Below, in pieces: positions 53,985 through 64,000 of a stretch of DNA of 64,000 bases. Both the position numbers and the translations under genes were made by a program. Where the stretch lies: NCBI GenBank assembly GCA_947179155.2, contig OX359278.1, forward strand, positions 29,888,773 to 29,952,772, written 5' to 3'. The notes under the pieces were generated by a model. The model was not told where the DNA came from, searched no databases, and saw only the letters and a program-made list of their open reading frames with translations. Every line of letters begins with the position of its first letter. The first letter of the stretch is position 1. The stretch comes from Hedera helix. Its lineage: Eukaryota > Streptophyta > Magnoliopsida > Apiales > Araliaceae.

Positions 53985-56181
53985 CAATCAACAGTTCATC
54001 TTTACACTACGGGCCAAAGAGAACATTCACCACGTGCCATAAAAGACACCGAGCAGATGTATCGCCTTTAACCTATTATATCGCCTTTAACCTATCATCT
54101 GTTCAACAAATATATCACATCTGTGCCCCCGGCCACAGATATTCACAACAGCTTGATTTTTGGATGATTAGAATGATATAAATGATGAACAGAAGAAATA
54201 GGATAACAATAAGTATCGGAAGTTTACTTTGTACAGATTCAAATAATGTCCAAATTGTCAACATGATGTGGAGTGAAATTTAAAAATGATATTCAAGATC
54301 CACAGTTCAGAATAACGGTTACAATTCAATAGAAAGGTTCACGTAAATAGGAAGGTTCAGTTGAAATAATGAAGTTCAACTATTATGGAACATATAATAT
54401 TTTCAGGAATTATAGAAGCAATAGTTCCATAATAAATTTCGATTTAGGAGTATGAAAGAAAATAATATCCCTTACCGTAGCAGGTTTGATTAACAAAAGG
54501 TGAAGGAAATTAATACAAAGGGTTATTCACCAACAGGCGGCAATCCGCTCCGTAAGGTTATTCCCACAATTTAATAGAATTTGAGTACAAAGAGTTATTC
54601 ACCAAACAGGCGGCAATCCGCTCCGTAAGGTTATTCTCAGAGATTAATAATGAATGAATACGAAAGGTTATTCACCAACAGGCGGCAATCCGCTCTGTAA
54701 GGTTATTCCCACAATTTAATACATGGAAATAAAAGGCGCGTCTTATGAGTAAGGAAGAAACAATATTATTATCGAGAATCAAATAATGATAATCCCTTAC
54801 CATAGTACGTTTGAATAATGGAAGATGAAAAAGATGGTATCCCTTACCTCAACACGTGACTGGATATTGATTTAAATGAGGTTGATTAACTTGAACAGTA
54901 CACGTATACTTATAGATCTTCACAAATACTCAAGATGACTTAAGCACACTTAGAGAGAACTTTCACAAGAAGTATTTAGAGAGAGAAAGAAAGAACAAGT
55001 AAGGAAGTTTTATGAAAAATCCTTAAGTTAAGGCTTCTATTTATAGCCAAAAATCTTATCATTCACTTAATCTAAACCATTCATTTAAAGATCATCTTTT
55101 AATCTACACCATCCATTTCAAATATTATATTATCTTTAATCTACACCATTCATTTCATATCACCTAATAATCACCTAACTTTATATTATAAACAAATCAA
55201 TTTAATTATTCAACACTAATTCACACTTTAATCTACACCATTCATTTCATATCACCTAATAATCACCTAACTTTATATTATAAACAAATCAATTCAATTA
55301 TTCAACAATAATTCACACTTTAATCTACACCATTCATTTCATATTACCTAATAATCACCTAACTTTATATTATAAACAAATAACTTTATCAATTCAATTA
55401 TTATGACTAATTGTTATAAATACAGTATAGTTAGCTCTTAGATATCAAGTCAATAAATTAATGAAATACAACTGTTTAAATAACATCATAATAGAGATAA
55501 CAATAATGTAAAAGAAAGCATACGTTACTGTGTAATGACAATTATTGATTCAATAATGTGAATTACTGTGCATATGTTACTGTGACAATTATTAGGTTCA
55601 ATAATTTTAAAAACAGTGCAGCAACAATTATTGACTCAATGATATAAAATACAGTGTAATGACAATTATTAAATCAATAATGCAAAATACTGTGTAACAA
55701 CAATTATTGAATTGATAATATAAAATATTATGCAGTGACAATGAAATGATGCGTAACAGTTACGGTGTCAATTATCAGACCAATAATATGAGACACTATG
55801 CAATACCGTGTGTTACTGTAGAGTACCGTGTGCTACAGAAAATACCAAAAACTACCGTATGCTACTATTCTTTTATCACCGGTATTTTAACAGTTCCGTT
55901 GACTATTTTTATTTAAAAAGATTATTTCTGTCGTTTTCTATATCCGACAAATATTCCGTTGTGGGGTCCACCAATAATTTGTTATTTCGGCGCCGTCGTA
56001 CGACACGAATATTCCCCGACCAAACGAATATTCCCCGACAAAGCGAATATTGTCCGACAAAATAAAATTTGCAGATAACATCCTTAACTTTTAACTTGAT
56101 CGATTTAACCACTTACTGTTTCAAAAAAATATATATGAAGAAAAATTAAATTTTGTATTTCATAAAATTCGGGGTTTTACA
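53985..56181 (-). mobile_element. Chromovirus 5' LTR, part 2
   Basis: Colinear with 33961-36158. The minus-strand TATA box at about 55037-55046 lies here, so the promoter is separated from the gag-pol side by 12.3 kb of inserted DNA, and a full-length transcript of this copy is unlikely. Ends GGGGTTTTACA before TSD AAACA. Confidence 0.95.
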
Positions 56182-56186
56182 AAACA
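56182..56186. repeat. Target-site duplication AAACA (right) of the chromovirus
   Basis: Matches 33295-33299. Confidence 0.92.
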
Positions 56187-56822
56187 CGATTGCACTCAAC
56201 ATGTGCAACAAGTCTTTAAAATCCAATGTTACCCCAAGTGGAATAGTTGTGTCTCGTAAAAATCCCCCCCCCCCCCTGCGCCCCCCAAACATAAAACTTA
56301 CATTCTTTCCAATTTAAAATAAAATGCAAAGAAAAGACACAAGTAACTAAAATATAAATGCAAAAGTTAAAAAAAAAGAAAATTATACTCTCCTTGAGTT
56401 GCCTTCCAAGTAGCGCATTTGTTTATTGTCATTGGCTCAACTCAACGCTTAAACATCACGTTACTTCAACTTCATGAATTTTGATAATCTCATCCATGTT
56501 TACTACATTCATCATGGACATGCATGTTCAATCTCCTTTTTCGGTTGATATGAAGGTTTTACTCCCTTTCAAGGAACATGTATTTGAGACGATTAGGAAA
56601 TGGCTTTAAATCTGGAATATGAGCTTGCAAAAAAGAAGGTCGAGACTTCTTGTTAGAAACTGGTAATTCAAAATATGAAACATCACCTGTCTTCTGAGAA
56701 TAATTTAATGCTACAACAGTTTCTTGCAAATTAGTACTTAAGGCTAACTTTTCATTCTTTTTCTCAAGATTCCTACTATAGGCAACTTCCGAACCATCTT
56801 TTCCACCAAGTTCATAAACTTC
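56187..56822 (-). mobile_element. Old gag-protease element, region downstream of protease
   Basis: A 13-C run lies at 56264-56276. On the minus strand GCGCTACTTGGAAGGCAACTC (56391-56412) resembles the 'GCGCTACTTGGGAGGCAACCC' phrase I recall from plant Athila/Tat-related and related non-autonomous elements. A decayed frame from 56820 to about 56570 reads like the linker before reverse transcriptase (SRPSFLQAHIPDLKPFPNRL), but no RT follows. Confidence 0.6.
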
Positions 56823-57202
56823 CTACTCTAAAGAATCAATCAAATCAATAGAATAAATAGGAATATCATCAGTAGGGTATTTCATGATATCATAAATATT
56901 AAACTTAACAATTTTTCTATCAAATTTCATCATAAGTGTACCAGTATGAACACCTATCTTAGTTTTGGATTTCATGAAAAATGGTCTTCCTAACGAAATG
57001 GCAAAATTTTGATCACCATTCTCCATATCATGAACATAAAAATTAGTAGGAAAATTAAATCATTAACTTCCATAAGAACATCAACAACTACACCTCTAGG
57101 ATAAACAATAGATTTATCAGTCAACTGAATAACAATACCAGTTTTATGTAAGGGTTCAAATTTTAATGAAGCATATATAGAATATAGTAGTGACATTAAT
57201 AG
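56823..57202 (-). pseudogene. Retropepsin (protease) fragment, C-terminal side
   Basis: From 57196 downward the reading is YSIYASLKFEPLHKTGIVIQ then YPRGVVVDVLMEVNDLIF. After a frameshift near 57030 it continues NGDQNFAISLGRPFFMKSKT and KFDRKIVKFNIYDIMKYP. This is the plant Ty3/gypsy aspartic-protease pattern with the ILLGRPFL-type flap region. The active-site half is displaced to 58865 onward by the inserted solo LTR. Confidence 0.85.
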
Positions 57203-57207
57203 AAGTT
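57203..57207. repeat. Target-site duplication AAGTT (left) of solo LTR C
   Basis: AAGTT precedes TGGGATGCTG and recurs at 58860-58864. Confidence 0.88.
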
Positions 57208-58859
57208 TGGGATGCTGTCGTAAGCATCCAAAAATAAAATCTTACTTTGAAAAAATATTAATGTAATAGTGTAAGTAAGAGTCGATCCCACAGAGAATGA
57301 TTAATTTAATTTTATGTTTTCGTAAACCAGAATTGGGGTTTTTGAATTAATTATTTAACTAATTAAAATTCAAACAAATAAAACTAAATAATAAATAATA
57401 AAGATGAGAAAATCAATTAAAACAAACTTCAGTTCCTCAGTTCAGTATCCCCTTCTTTTAATCAACAAATTAATCAAGTTATTATTATCTTTTCCTTCAA
57501 TTGAAATTAATAATCCTAGATAACCAACAATCGCCAAGCTACTCGAAATCCTCCTTAAATTATAAATCTAATGCAGCAATCACTCACAAAAGACCCTAAC
57601 TATCATACAACCTAGAACTATCAGTCTAGATTTAATATAACAGTTGCATTAAAAATTAGAGAATTAGATTATTCCAAGCAACAATCATAACATCGCAGAT
57701 TATTTAACTTGCCATCTTGATAATCATAACAATATTCAAAAGTTTGTCCACAATCAAATATTATTAATTGCTACTTATGATCAGATAAAATATCGTTTAC
57801 TTAATATCAAATCTTAATCTAGCATATGATAAATTATTGATTAACCTAACAGGCCCTTATCAAATTAATCAAGCAAATATCATAAAACAATTAAAACAGA
57901 TTATCAAGAATAAATCTCATGCATGAAGGAATAGATTATAAAACTCAATTAAAACATCAATTAAAAATAAGGTTCAACATCCCTTTAGAACTGAAAATAA
58001 AAACTTAGCCTGACATCCTTCAAAATAATCTCCACTAGTTGAAAAGCTCTCTCCAAGAAATTAGGAGAAAGATCTCCCGAAAACTTACAATGAATAATGA
58101 GAGGTTGGCCCTTTATTTATAAGCTTCTAACTTGTCCAAATCCTAATAGGATTTATAATTAAAAATAAAGAAAAAATAAAATAATTATTATCCTAACCCT
58201 AGTTGGAATTAAAATCCAATTTGGAAACAAAAAGTAGCAAAATTCGCGAATAATTCTATTTTGGGCAATTAACGCGCAAGCCAAACAGCCCCTCTGCGCC
58301 CCTTGACCAAGTCAACACGCCAGCCCGCGCATTGCGCGCGGCCCAAAAGCCTAAACGACGTCGTTTTTCTTGCTGTCTGCTATCCGCGCATTGCGTGACC
58401 TGTTCTTCCGCATTTGCTGCCAAAACATCGTCGTCTCAGCTCCACATTCCTTCTATCTTCAACGCACGCATTGCGTGGCTGCATCCTACTGAAATTACGG
58501 TTTTGCCATTCTGCTGTTTATTTACCATTTGGTCACTAGATCTTTTGCAGAATTTACAGATTTGCCCCCAAGCTTTAATTTTTCTACAAAATAAAATATA
58601 AAATAATTAAAAATAATATAAAAATACTAAAAACACATAATAATAAATAAAATTCCTAAAATACTAAAAATAAATTAAAACACATAAATAAAAAGAAATA
58701 TAAAAATACTATAAAATTACCTAAATTAACATAAATTAACTAAAATCCTATAAAACCTATTAAAACCAAAATAAGCTAAATAATTAAACATTTAAGCACA
58801 TAATAAATATAAAAACTAAGTATTAGGGAATAAAAATATCATATAATTTAACCCTATCA
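57208..58859 (-). mobile_element. Solo LTR C (1652 bp), same family as 30655-32314
   Basis: Plus-strand ends TGGGATGCTGTCG and AACCCTATCA with TSD AAGTT. It aligns end to end with the 3' LTR at 30655. A minus TATA-like TTATAAATAAAG lies at about 58113-58124. In the upstream GC-richer patch are AAACGACGTCGTTT (perfect palindrome, about 58353) and three GCGCATTGCG-type words (58328-58475). Confidence 0.88.
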
Positions 58860-58864
58860 AAGTT

Positions 58865-59532
58865 CCTCAATCTAAGATGGCCCTATCAAAACTAGTGTCG
58901 CCTATCTTACAAGGGATAATAAACATACCTGGATGTTAGCACTTTGTAGGAAGTTTTCTTTGAATAACTCCGAAAACATTCTCCCTTACTTTTACCTTGT
59001 TATATCTTTTGAGTTCTTGTTTCCTCTTATGTGTACAAAATTCTTTCAGAAAAGTAGTATAACGAGTTGCTTGTTTAATATCATCTAACAATGGAATATT
59101 TGCCTCGCATTAATGGAAAGTTTCATATAAATCTGAATTTTTCTCATATTTTCTATTTTCTATTAAAGTAAGAGGAAAATGGGGTACCGGTTTATAATCA
59201 GAGAGAGGTAAAAATTTACACTGAGGGGTACCGTTATCACAAAGAACATCACTATCTTCATTGTCCTTCTTAAACTCCTCTTGCGATGTAGACACAATTT
59301 TCTCTAGAATTTCAATCTCTTTACCACTTCTCAACACGATTGTACTTACATTCTCCTTTGGATAAACTACCGTTTCAGAAGGTAATTTCCCAGAACCTTG
59401 CGCTTCTAATCAATTGATTGCGGTTGCCATTTGTTCCATTTGCATTTCCAAATTTTGAATAATTGCCCATACTTCTTGAAAACTTGCCCTTCTTTCTTGT
59501 TAAAATTGCAAAATGTTAGTGGTAAGTGATTT
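58865..59532 (-). pseudogene. Gag C-terminus / protease N-terminus of the old element
   Basis: From about 59520 downward the frame includes VWAIIQNLEMQMEQMATAIN, an in-frame stop (TAG) and VSTIVLRSGKEIEILEK. It continues to YKPVPHFPLTLIENRKYEKN, and near the insertion GMFIIPCKIGDTSFDRAILD, then a stop codon where the Asp-Thr/Leu-Gly active-site codon is expected. The order 'LRSGK ... PFP ... F.IPC.IG......LD.G' is standard for plant Ty3/gypsy gag-protease polyproteins. The 5' part of gag is lost beyond the LTR at 59533. Confidence 0.85.
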
Positions 59533-60132
59533 TGTCACGCCCCCTAAATTCGGGTCCCTTGAACCTCGGGTTCGGTGCTGACGGTACTACCTCTTTCTGA
59601 ACATCCACAACATTTATCAACACTATATTTAATAATAACTCATTTATTTAAAACTTTAGAACATCTATTTCTATTCTAGAATCGCAATCTTTACACAAAT
59701 TTTATTCATCTCATATCATATAAATCATGATCTAGTTCATTACAAAGTATATGAGTTTATCTATATAGTCTTTCTCTAGTCCTCCTTGTATGAAACCAAT
59801 GCAAGTGTCTAACATATACAAATGTTTTACTAACAATTTACATGTTTTTCAACCTACAACGTTACAACATATTATACCCTTCTAGGGTTACAACAAGATA
59901 TAATATAAATTATATCAGTAAGTTTTATTGTCAAAACTTAACTCTAATGACTTCAAGTTGAAACATTTTTCCTTTCGTGTGTCAATACATGAATTTTTTT
60001 ATTTTCTCGGATTTATCTAAAAATGTGTTTTAAAGCAAGAGTGAGCACGATGGCTCAACAAGTTTAACAGTTTAACAGTTTAACACATAACACATAGTTA
60101 ATGTATCATTCAAGCTTAGAAATATATCCATG
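59533..60132 (-). mobile_element. LTR D fragment (relative of solo LTR B)
   Basis: Starts TGTCACGCCCCC in plus view. It is colinear with 8029-8550, including the TTCGGTGCT and GCAAGAGTGAGCACGATGGC boxes. Possible left TSD GATTT (59528-59532), right side unseen. It is cut by the CACTA transposon at 60133. Confidence 0.78.
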
Positions 60133-60154
60133 CACTACTAGAAAATCAGGATAA

Positions 60155-60290
60155 GGCGACGAGATATAGCGACGGTCGGGGCGGAACCGTCGCTATAGAT
60201 TAATATAGCAACGGTCACGGTTTGGCCATCGCTATATAGCTATAAAAATAATATATACCGACGGTCACTACATGGTCGTCGCTGTAGAGG
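60155..60290. repeat. CACTA subterminal repeats
   Basis: At least six copies of GCGACGGT or its reverse complement with one or two changes, arranged as inverted pairs. In En/Spm such repeats bind the TNPA protein. Confidence 0.85.
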
Positions 60291-62530
60291 TCAATTTTTT
60301 TTATTTTTTTATTTGTCGATTACTTCTTCCAAAAAATTATTGGCGCTCCCTCATTTTTTCCCCCGCTCAATCCCAAAATATTCTGCCAAAACCAAAATCT
60401 CCCAAAGCCTCTCAATTTCCATTTATCACCAGCAAACCAAAATCCCATCGTAGCTCTATCACCCGCAACATCGTACCTTCCAATCTTTCGCTAAAACCCC
60501 CCAAATCTTCATCCCTCCTGCATGGATTGAGTTCCTTTCCCTGATTTCCTTCATAGTCCACACGATTATACGATTATACGATTTGGGGCTGATTTAATTT
60601 GCTCCGATTTGGCTTCGACGATCTAGGTCTGATTTGTCTTCCGCGATTTGGGTCCGATTTGTCTTCCTTTGTTTGGGTCCAATTTGGCATCCTCTATTCC
60701 ACTATTGGGTCTGAGTTGGTTGAAGGTACGAATTTCATATTTTATTTTCATATTGTATGCCTACAACTTAGGCTCGGGTTTAGTTTCTTTATTGTATGCC
60801 TGCAACTTTAGCTACTTACATTTTGAACTCAAGTATGTTGATAGTATATTCAGTGTCCGATGTTTTTGTTTTTTGTTTTTTGGTGGTTTAATCTTCAAAA
60901 TTTCCTGTCTTTGTTTTTTGGTGGAACTCAAGTATGTTGATAGTATATTGTATGTCTTTGTTTTGAAGTGAAAGTGATTCATCCCAAAAGTGACCTTGTA
61001 TTCAGTTGGCAAGCTACTGGCTAGTCATTGAATAATTCAATCTGATAGGTTAGGTTGATGAGCTAGAAGGTAAGATTCTTGAGTAAACAATACATTACTG
61101 AAATTATATTCTAGCTAATTTAATTTTGTTGGTAGCATTCACCAAGGATAATAACAGTCTTACTTAGGACAAATTATTTATGTAATATATTATATATTGA
61201 TTTAATCTTCTGTTCACATGATTGCTTTATTTTATTAATAGTACATGTTGGTTTCATGTGAATTCATAATGTTGTCTTTAGGATAGGCTGAAATTATTAG
61301 TTGTATCAGTTTAATGTATTTGTGCAATTTTTTTTATAGAAATTTCTTTGTTTGCTTGAAACATTGTTTCTTTCAATTTTGTTAACCATTTGAGGTGTAG
61401 TGTTCGTTCCCTGTGGATTTTTATATATCTTTGGGGGTCTGAACACCATGAGAATGAGTCATACATGTTGTTAATGGACATAAAGGCTACTGTACTAATA
61501 CAGGCTTTGATCTCAAGCCTTGTATATCTACTTGTACACTTCTACTAGTCAAATAGGCACCATTTCTGTATTTTAAATGCCTGACCTGGTGTGCTATAAT
61601 GGATGACCTCAATCTTTGGTACAAGTGTAAGCTTAATCTTTGGTAGATTATGTTTGTAGAGACTTACCAAACGATACTTAGAAAATTATTTTTCAGTCTT
61701 CATTTTGCAGTTTTAGAGGTTTGCGTAAAGAAATGACTTGTGTCAGTATTAGTCCTGACATACTCTTCTCATCCAAGCCATGGGATGTGTACATTGAGTT
61801 AAATTATTGATTTTTGTCTAATAAAAAATCTGAAGATTTGGTTTTGTTATATCCAAGAGGTCAGAGCAGAATTAATAATTTTGGGGAAATAGAATAAAAC
61901 TCTCGGAAGTTAGAGCTTACAAGAGTTTATTTGCTTTAAAATTTGAGCAAGTATTGATGATTTCACGTATATGTTGTGTTCGGGATACAGTCAAGTTATT
62001 TTTAAGTTATTATTTATTTCCATTATAAGTTATTTATTGTATACCTGCAACTTTAGCTGCTTACATTTTGAGGTTGTTGACAAGTGAGGTTGTTCTTGTA
62101 TGTGTTTATCGATACATTTCGTTGTCATCAGGTGGAAATTGAAGTCTGAACTTTAATTTTGTGAAATTTTAAATTGGTTAAAATATGACAGGAAGCTGCC
62201 TAAAAAATGGAATTGGGTGATAGGATGATAATCTGTTTGTGTTTCAGATTTCGGTCGGCAACATTGGAGATATGGAAGTTAGGTTTAGTAACATTATGTA
62301 TGAGACATCTAAACATAATTATTTTTAGCAATTGTTTATAAACTTTTTAAAAAGAAAATCAGAACATGCGTTTGGACGTTATTTTCGTTTTCCGTTTGGC
62401 CGACATATTTTTTAATGTTTTTTTTCTCCAGAATATTCAATAATAGGTCTAATATATTATAACACAAATATATTATGAAATGTTAACACATTACATATGG
62501 TTGTTCAATTTGAATTAGGGAAGCAATATC
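60291..62530 (+). other. CACTA 5' leader and long first intron
   Basis: The leader up to about 60726 is C/T-rich and has only weak frames. The interval to the TTGAATTAG acceptor (ending 62518) is AT-rich with no domain. Confidence 0.5.
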
Positions 62531-62872
62531 ATGGATAAGAGGTGGTTGGAATTACCGAGATATTCTAGAGAATATCTTGTAGGGATAGAAAGATTTCTGG
62601 ACTTTGGTTTCGAAAAAGTGGGCATGGAAACGGGAAAAATTCCTTGTCCATGTAAGAATTGTGTGAATGGTCGATACCAGATTCGAGCTACTATTCGAGA
62701 ACATTTGATTTGTGATGGATTTATGTTTGGCTACACGAATTGGGTGCATCAAGGGGAAGATGAGATTGTTAGGGATGATCGTGCTACATCAATAGCAAAT
62801 ACTACCAACAATGATCGCGTAAATCGAAATCAATGAGTTGCGTTGGTTGATTAATAGCTAAGCGATGATGCA
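62531..62872 (+). pseudogene. CACTA transposase-associated domain exon (PF13963-like)
   Basis: From ATG at 62531: MDKRWLELPRYSREYLVGIE, RFLDFGFEKVGMETGKIPCP, CKNCVN, then EHLICDGFMFGYTNWVHQGE. This is the plant transposase-associated domain (W.....R.S..Y..G...F..FA..........I.CPC..C.N....H....GF...Y..W..HGE), with the Cys pair/Cys and His conserved, found at the N-terminus of CACTA TNP2 proteins. A stop follows NRNQ at 62834-62836. A CACAG|GTTATG donor at about 62872 suggests that the exon originally continued, past two stop codons. Confidence 0.9.
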
Positions 62873-62959
62873 CAGGTTATGTTTATTCCAATTTTATGTG
62901 TTATCACTTTTTACTTATTGTTAAAGATTATTATTATTTTATAAATGCTTGCAATGTAG

Positions 62960-63052
62960 AAAATAGCAACTCAAAATCGTGAGAATTGTCAAAAAATGTT
63001 GGTGGGTCATACTTTGGGCACTAAATCAATTCCAAAAAAGAAGTATGAATTG
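62960..63052 (+). pseudogene. CACTA Transposase_24-like exon 1
   Basis: Bounded by TGTAG acceptor and TTG|GTAATA donor. Reads IATQNRENCQKMLVGHTLGT then KSIPKKKYEL, matching the 'N+.NR......HT.GTKS.....' opening of the plant Transposase_24 (Ptta/En/Spm) domain. Confidence 0.8.
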
Positions 63053-63154
63053 GTAATATTTGATGTTATTTCTATTTTTTTCTTCCTTTTATCGGGTATT
63101 AGACATCTATTAGTAGAGTATTTCCTAATTATGTTATGTGTGTTTTATTTATAG

Positions 63155-63253
63155 TACGAAAAGAAAGGAAAATAGATAGATCGAGCTGATATGTACATAG
63201 AGTCCCACACTCGAAGTGACAAGTTAATTATACTGGGAACGGACTCAAATGTG
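63155..63253 (+). pseudogene. CACTA Transposase_24-like exon 2 with in-frame stop
   Basis: Follows in phase 0: YEKKGK, a TAG stop at 63173-63175, then IDRADMYIESHTRSDKLIIL, with donor GTG|GTATGT. 'DR.D.+..TH+++' is the next conserved segment of Transposase_24. The stop would truncate the product. Confidence 0.78.
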
Positions 63254-63938
63254 GTATGTACTGATACTTTGTACTTTGCATACTATTTTTACTTGCATTC
63301 AAGGCAAGTAAACAACACAAAACAAGAAAACAAACACCAATTAAAGTTGCAGGCATAGGAAAAAGAGAGAGATCATCCACATTACATGTATATAACCTAC
63401 AAAACTATTTACAGCAGGTTGCATTTGTTTCATTTTATTATATAGCCTATTTTAGTAGTGTTGTCTTGTTTGTTGCTATTTGTTGCATCTGTCTGGGCAT
63501 GGATGCCCATCTATTTTAGTTTATTTATTATATGCATCTTTTCTACATAATGTCGATCATATTTAAACAGATAATTTCTTAAAGAAGACGAAAAATTAAA
63601 GTTTGACACATTAAAAATCTAAACTACATTAATTTCTTGGAATTAAACCAACTACTTTCAAATGCAGTGTTTGTCATTAGTATAAGAATTCATGTGTTGT
63701 AAGCTGCCACTCAGGAAGTTACATGTATTGTAGTTTGTTGATAGTTGATTGCACTGAGTTGAGATTTGACAATGACGTTTCTTTAACGGCTGGATTGTTT
63801 TTATTCTCATTAGAAACTACCTGTATTGTCATCTCTTATTAGCTAAATGATGAATGTGTGTTGTTCGTCTTTAAGTTCTACAGTCACTAGATTTATTCAT
63901 TTTATTAGCATGACTTAGTGTTTTATATATTTTCACAG
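63254..63938 (+). other. CACTA intron
   Basis: Runs from GTATGT to TTTCACAG, AT-rich, no coding signal. Confidence 0.6.
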
Positions 63939-64000
63939 CAAAAAATTATTGACTTAAAGAAAGCTGAGGCTGTGGGAAGCAGTAGTGTACAATCTACGGG
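63939..64000 (+). pseudogene. CACTA gene, next exon (runs off window)
   Basis: After TTTCACAG the phase-0 frame reads QKIIDLKKAEAVGSSSVQST to the window end. Splicing is inferred from phase continuity only. Confidence 0.55.

Larger units (their letters stand above)
33300..56181 (-). mobile_element. Chromovirus (Ty3/gypsy, Tekay/Del-like) with nested insertion
   Basis: The complete element has two LTRs, an initiator-Met-type PBS (40986-40997), gag-pol in one frame (40800-36154) and a PPT (36159-36172), flanked by AAACA duplications. Without the nested Tat-like element and its duplicated CATAC it would be about 10.6 kb. Order and motifs (Gag, zinc knuckles, DTG protease, FIDD reverse transcriptase, RNase H, integrase, GPF module, chromodomain-like tail) identify a chromovirus. 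Tekay/Del is my best placement. The four stop codons make this copy non-autonomous. Confidence 0.93.
60133..64000 (+). mobile_element. CACTA (En/Spm) transposon, left end and spliced gene; continues off the window
   Basis: It starts with CACTACTAGAAAATCAGG, the classic CACTA terminal inverted repeat. Subterminal repeats follow at 60155-60290: GCGACGGT and ACCGTCGC words in both orientations, e.g. ATATAGCGACGGTC and GAACCGTCGCTATA. A C-rich leader (60340-60540), a possible donor at about 60726 (GAAG|GTACG) and exons from 62531 on follow. The right end is outside the window. Confidence 0.92.

Noticed and set aside
1..64000. tRNA, rRNA or miRNA genes
   Set aside because: I saw no cloverleaf B-box/anticodon arrangement, no rRNA signature and no hairpin carrying a known miRNA. 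A covariance-model scan was not possible.

Overview
The window is nuclear DNA of a flowering plant, most likely a eudicot. It is AT-rich, full of microsatellites, and dominated by plant-type LTR retrotransposons (a Tekay/Del-like chromovirus, a Tat/Ogre-like element, Ty1/copia remnants), a hAT relic and a CACTA element. No confident host protein-coding gene, tRNA or rRNA gene was recognised. The only candidate host transcript is a weak leader-plus-exon signal near 19.8-20.6 kb.

Left third (1-21.6 kb): an LTR fragment runs off the left edge (1-2604) and is followed by a degraded gag-like remnant (3.4-5.0 kb) and a minisatellite. That minisatellite is split by a solo LTR (5718-12975, TSD CTCCC), which is itself split by a second solo LTR in the opposite orientation (8029-12308, TSD GATCA). 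From 13.1 to 21.6 kb lies AT-rich intergenic DNA with two hairpin/MITE-like repeats.

Middle (21.6-33.3 kb): a hAT element with an 8-bp TSD (21639-22771) and a short-LTR copia remnant (23681-26435) that keeps gag and RNase H but has lost the centre of pol. Two diverged LTR-like copies follow, each starting with a poly-G tract and rich in tandem hairpin repeats. Next comes the 3' LTR of an old minus-strand gag-protease element (30655-32314).

Right half (33.3-60.1 kb): a nested stack. The old element is split by a chromovirus (33300-56181, minus strand, TSD AAACA). One LTR of the chromovirus is split by a young Tat/Ogre-like non-autonomous element (41661-53979, plus strand, TSD CATAC). The other chromovirus LTR keeps the intact empty site. 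The old element also carries a solo LTR of its own family inside its protease active-site region (57208-58859, TSD AAGTT), and it is cut at 59533 by another chromovirus-type LTR. A CACTA transposon with a spliced transposase-like gene begins at 60133 and leaves the window.

How the parts relate: almost everything coding belongs to transposition machinery. The chromovirus gag-pol is a single frame with four in-frame stops. The Tat-like element encodes only a Gag-like protein with a duplicated Cys/His module and carries about 1.1 kb of hairpin minisatellite, so it presumably depended on enzymes from another element. LTR comparison by eye puts the inner element (about 3 substitutions in 2241 bp) as younger than the chromovirus (about 11 in 2858 bp), matching the nesting order.
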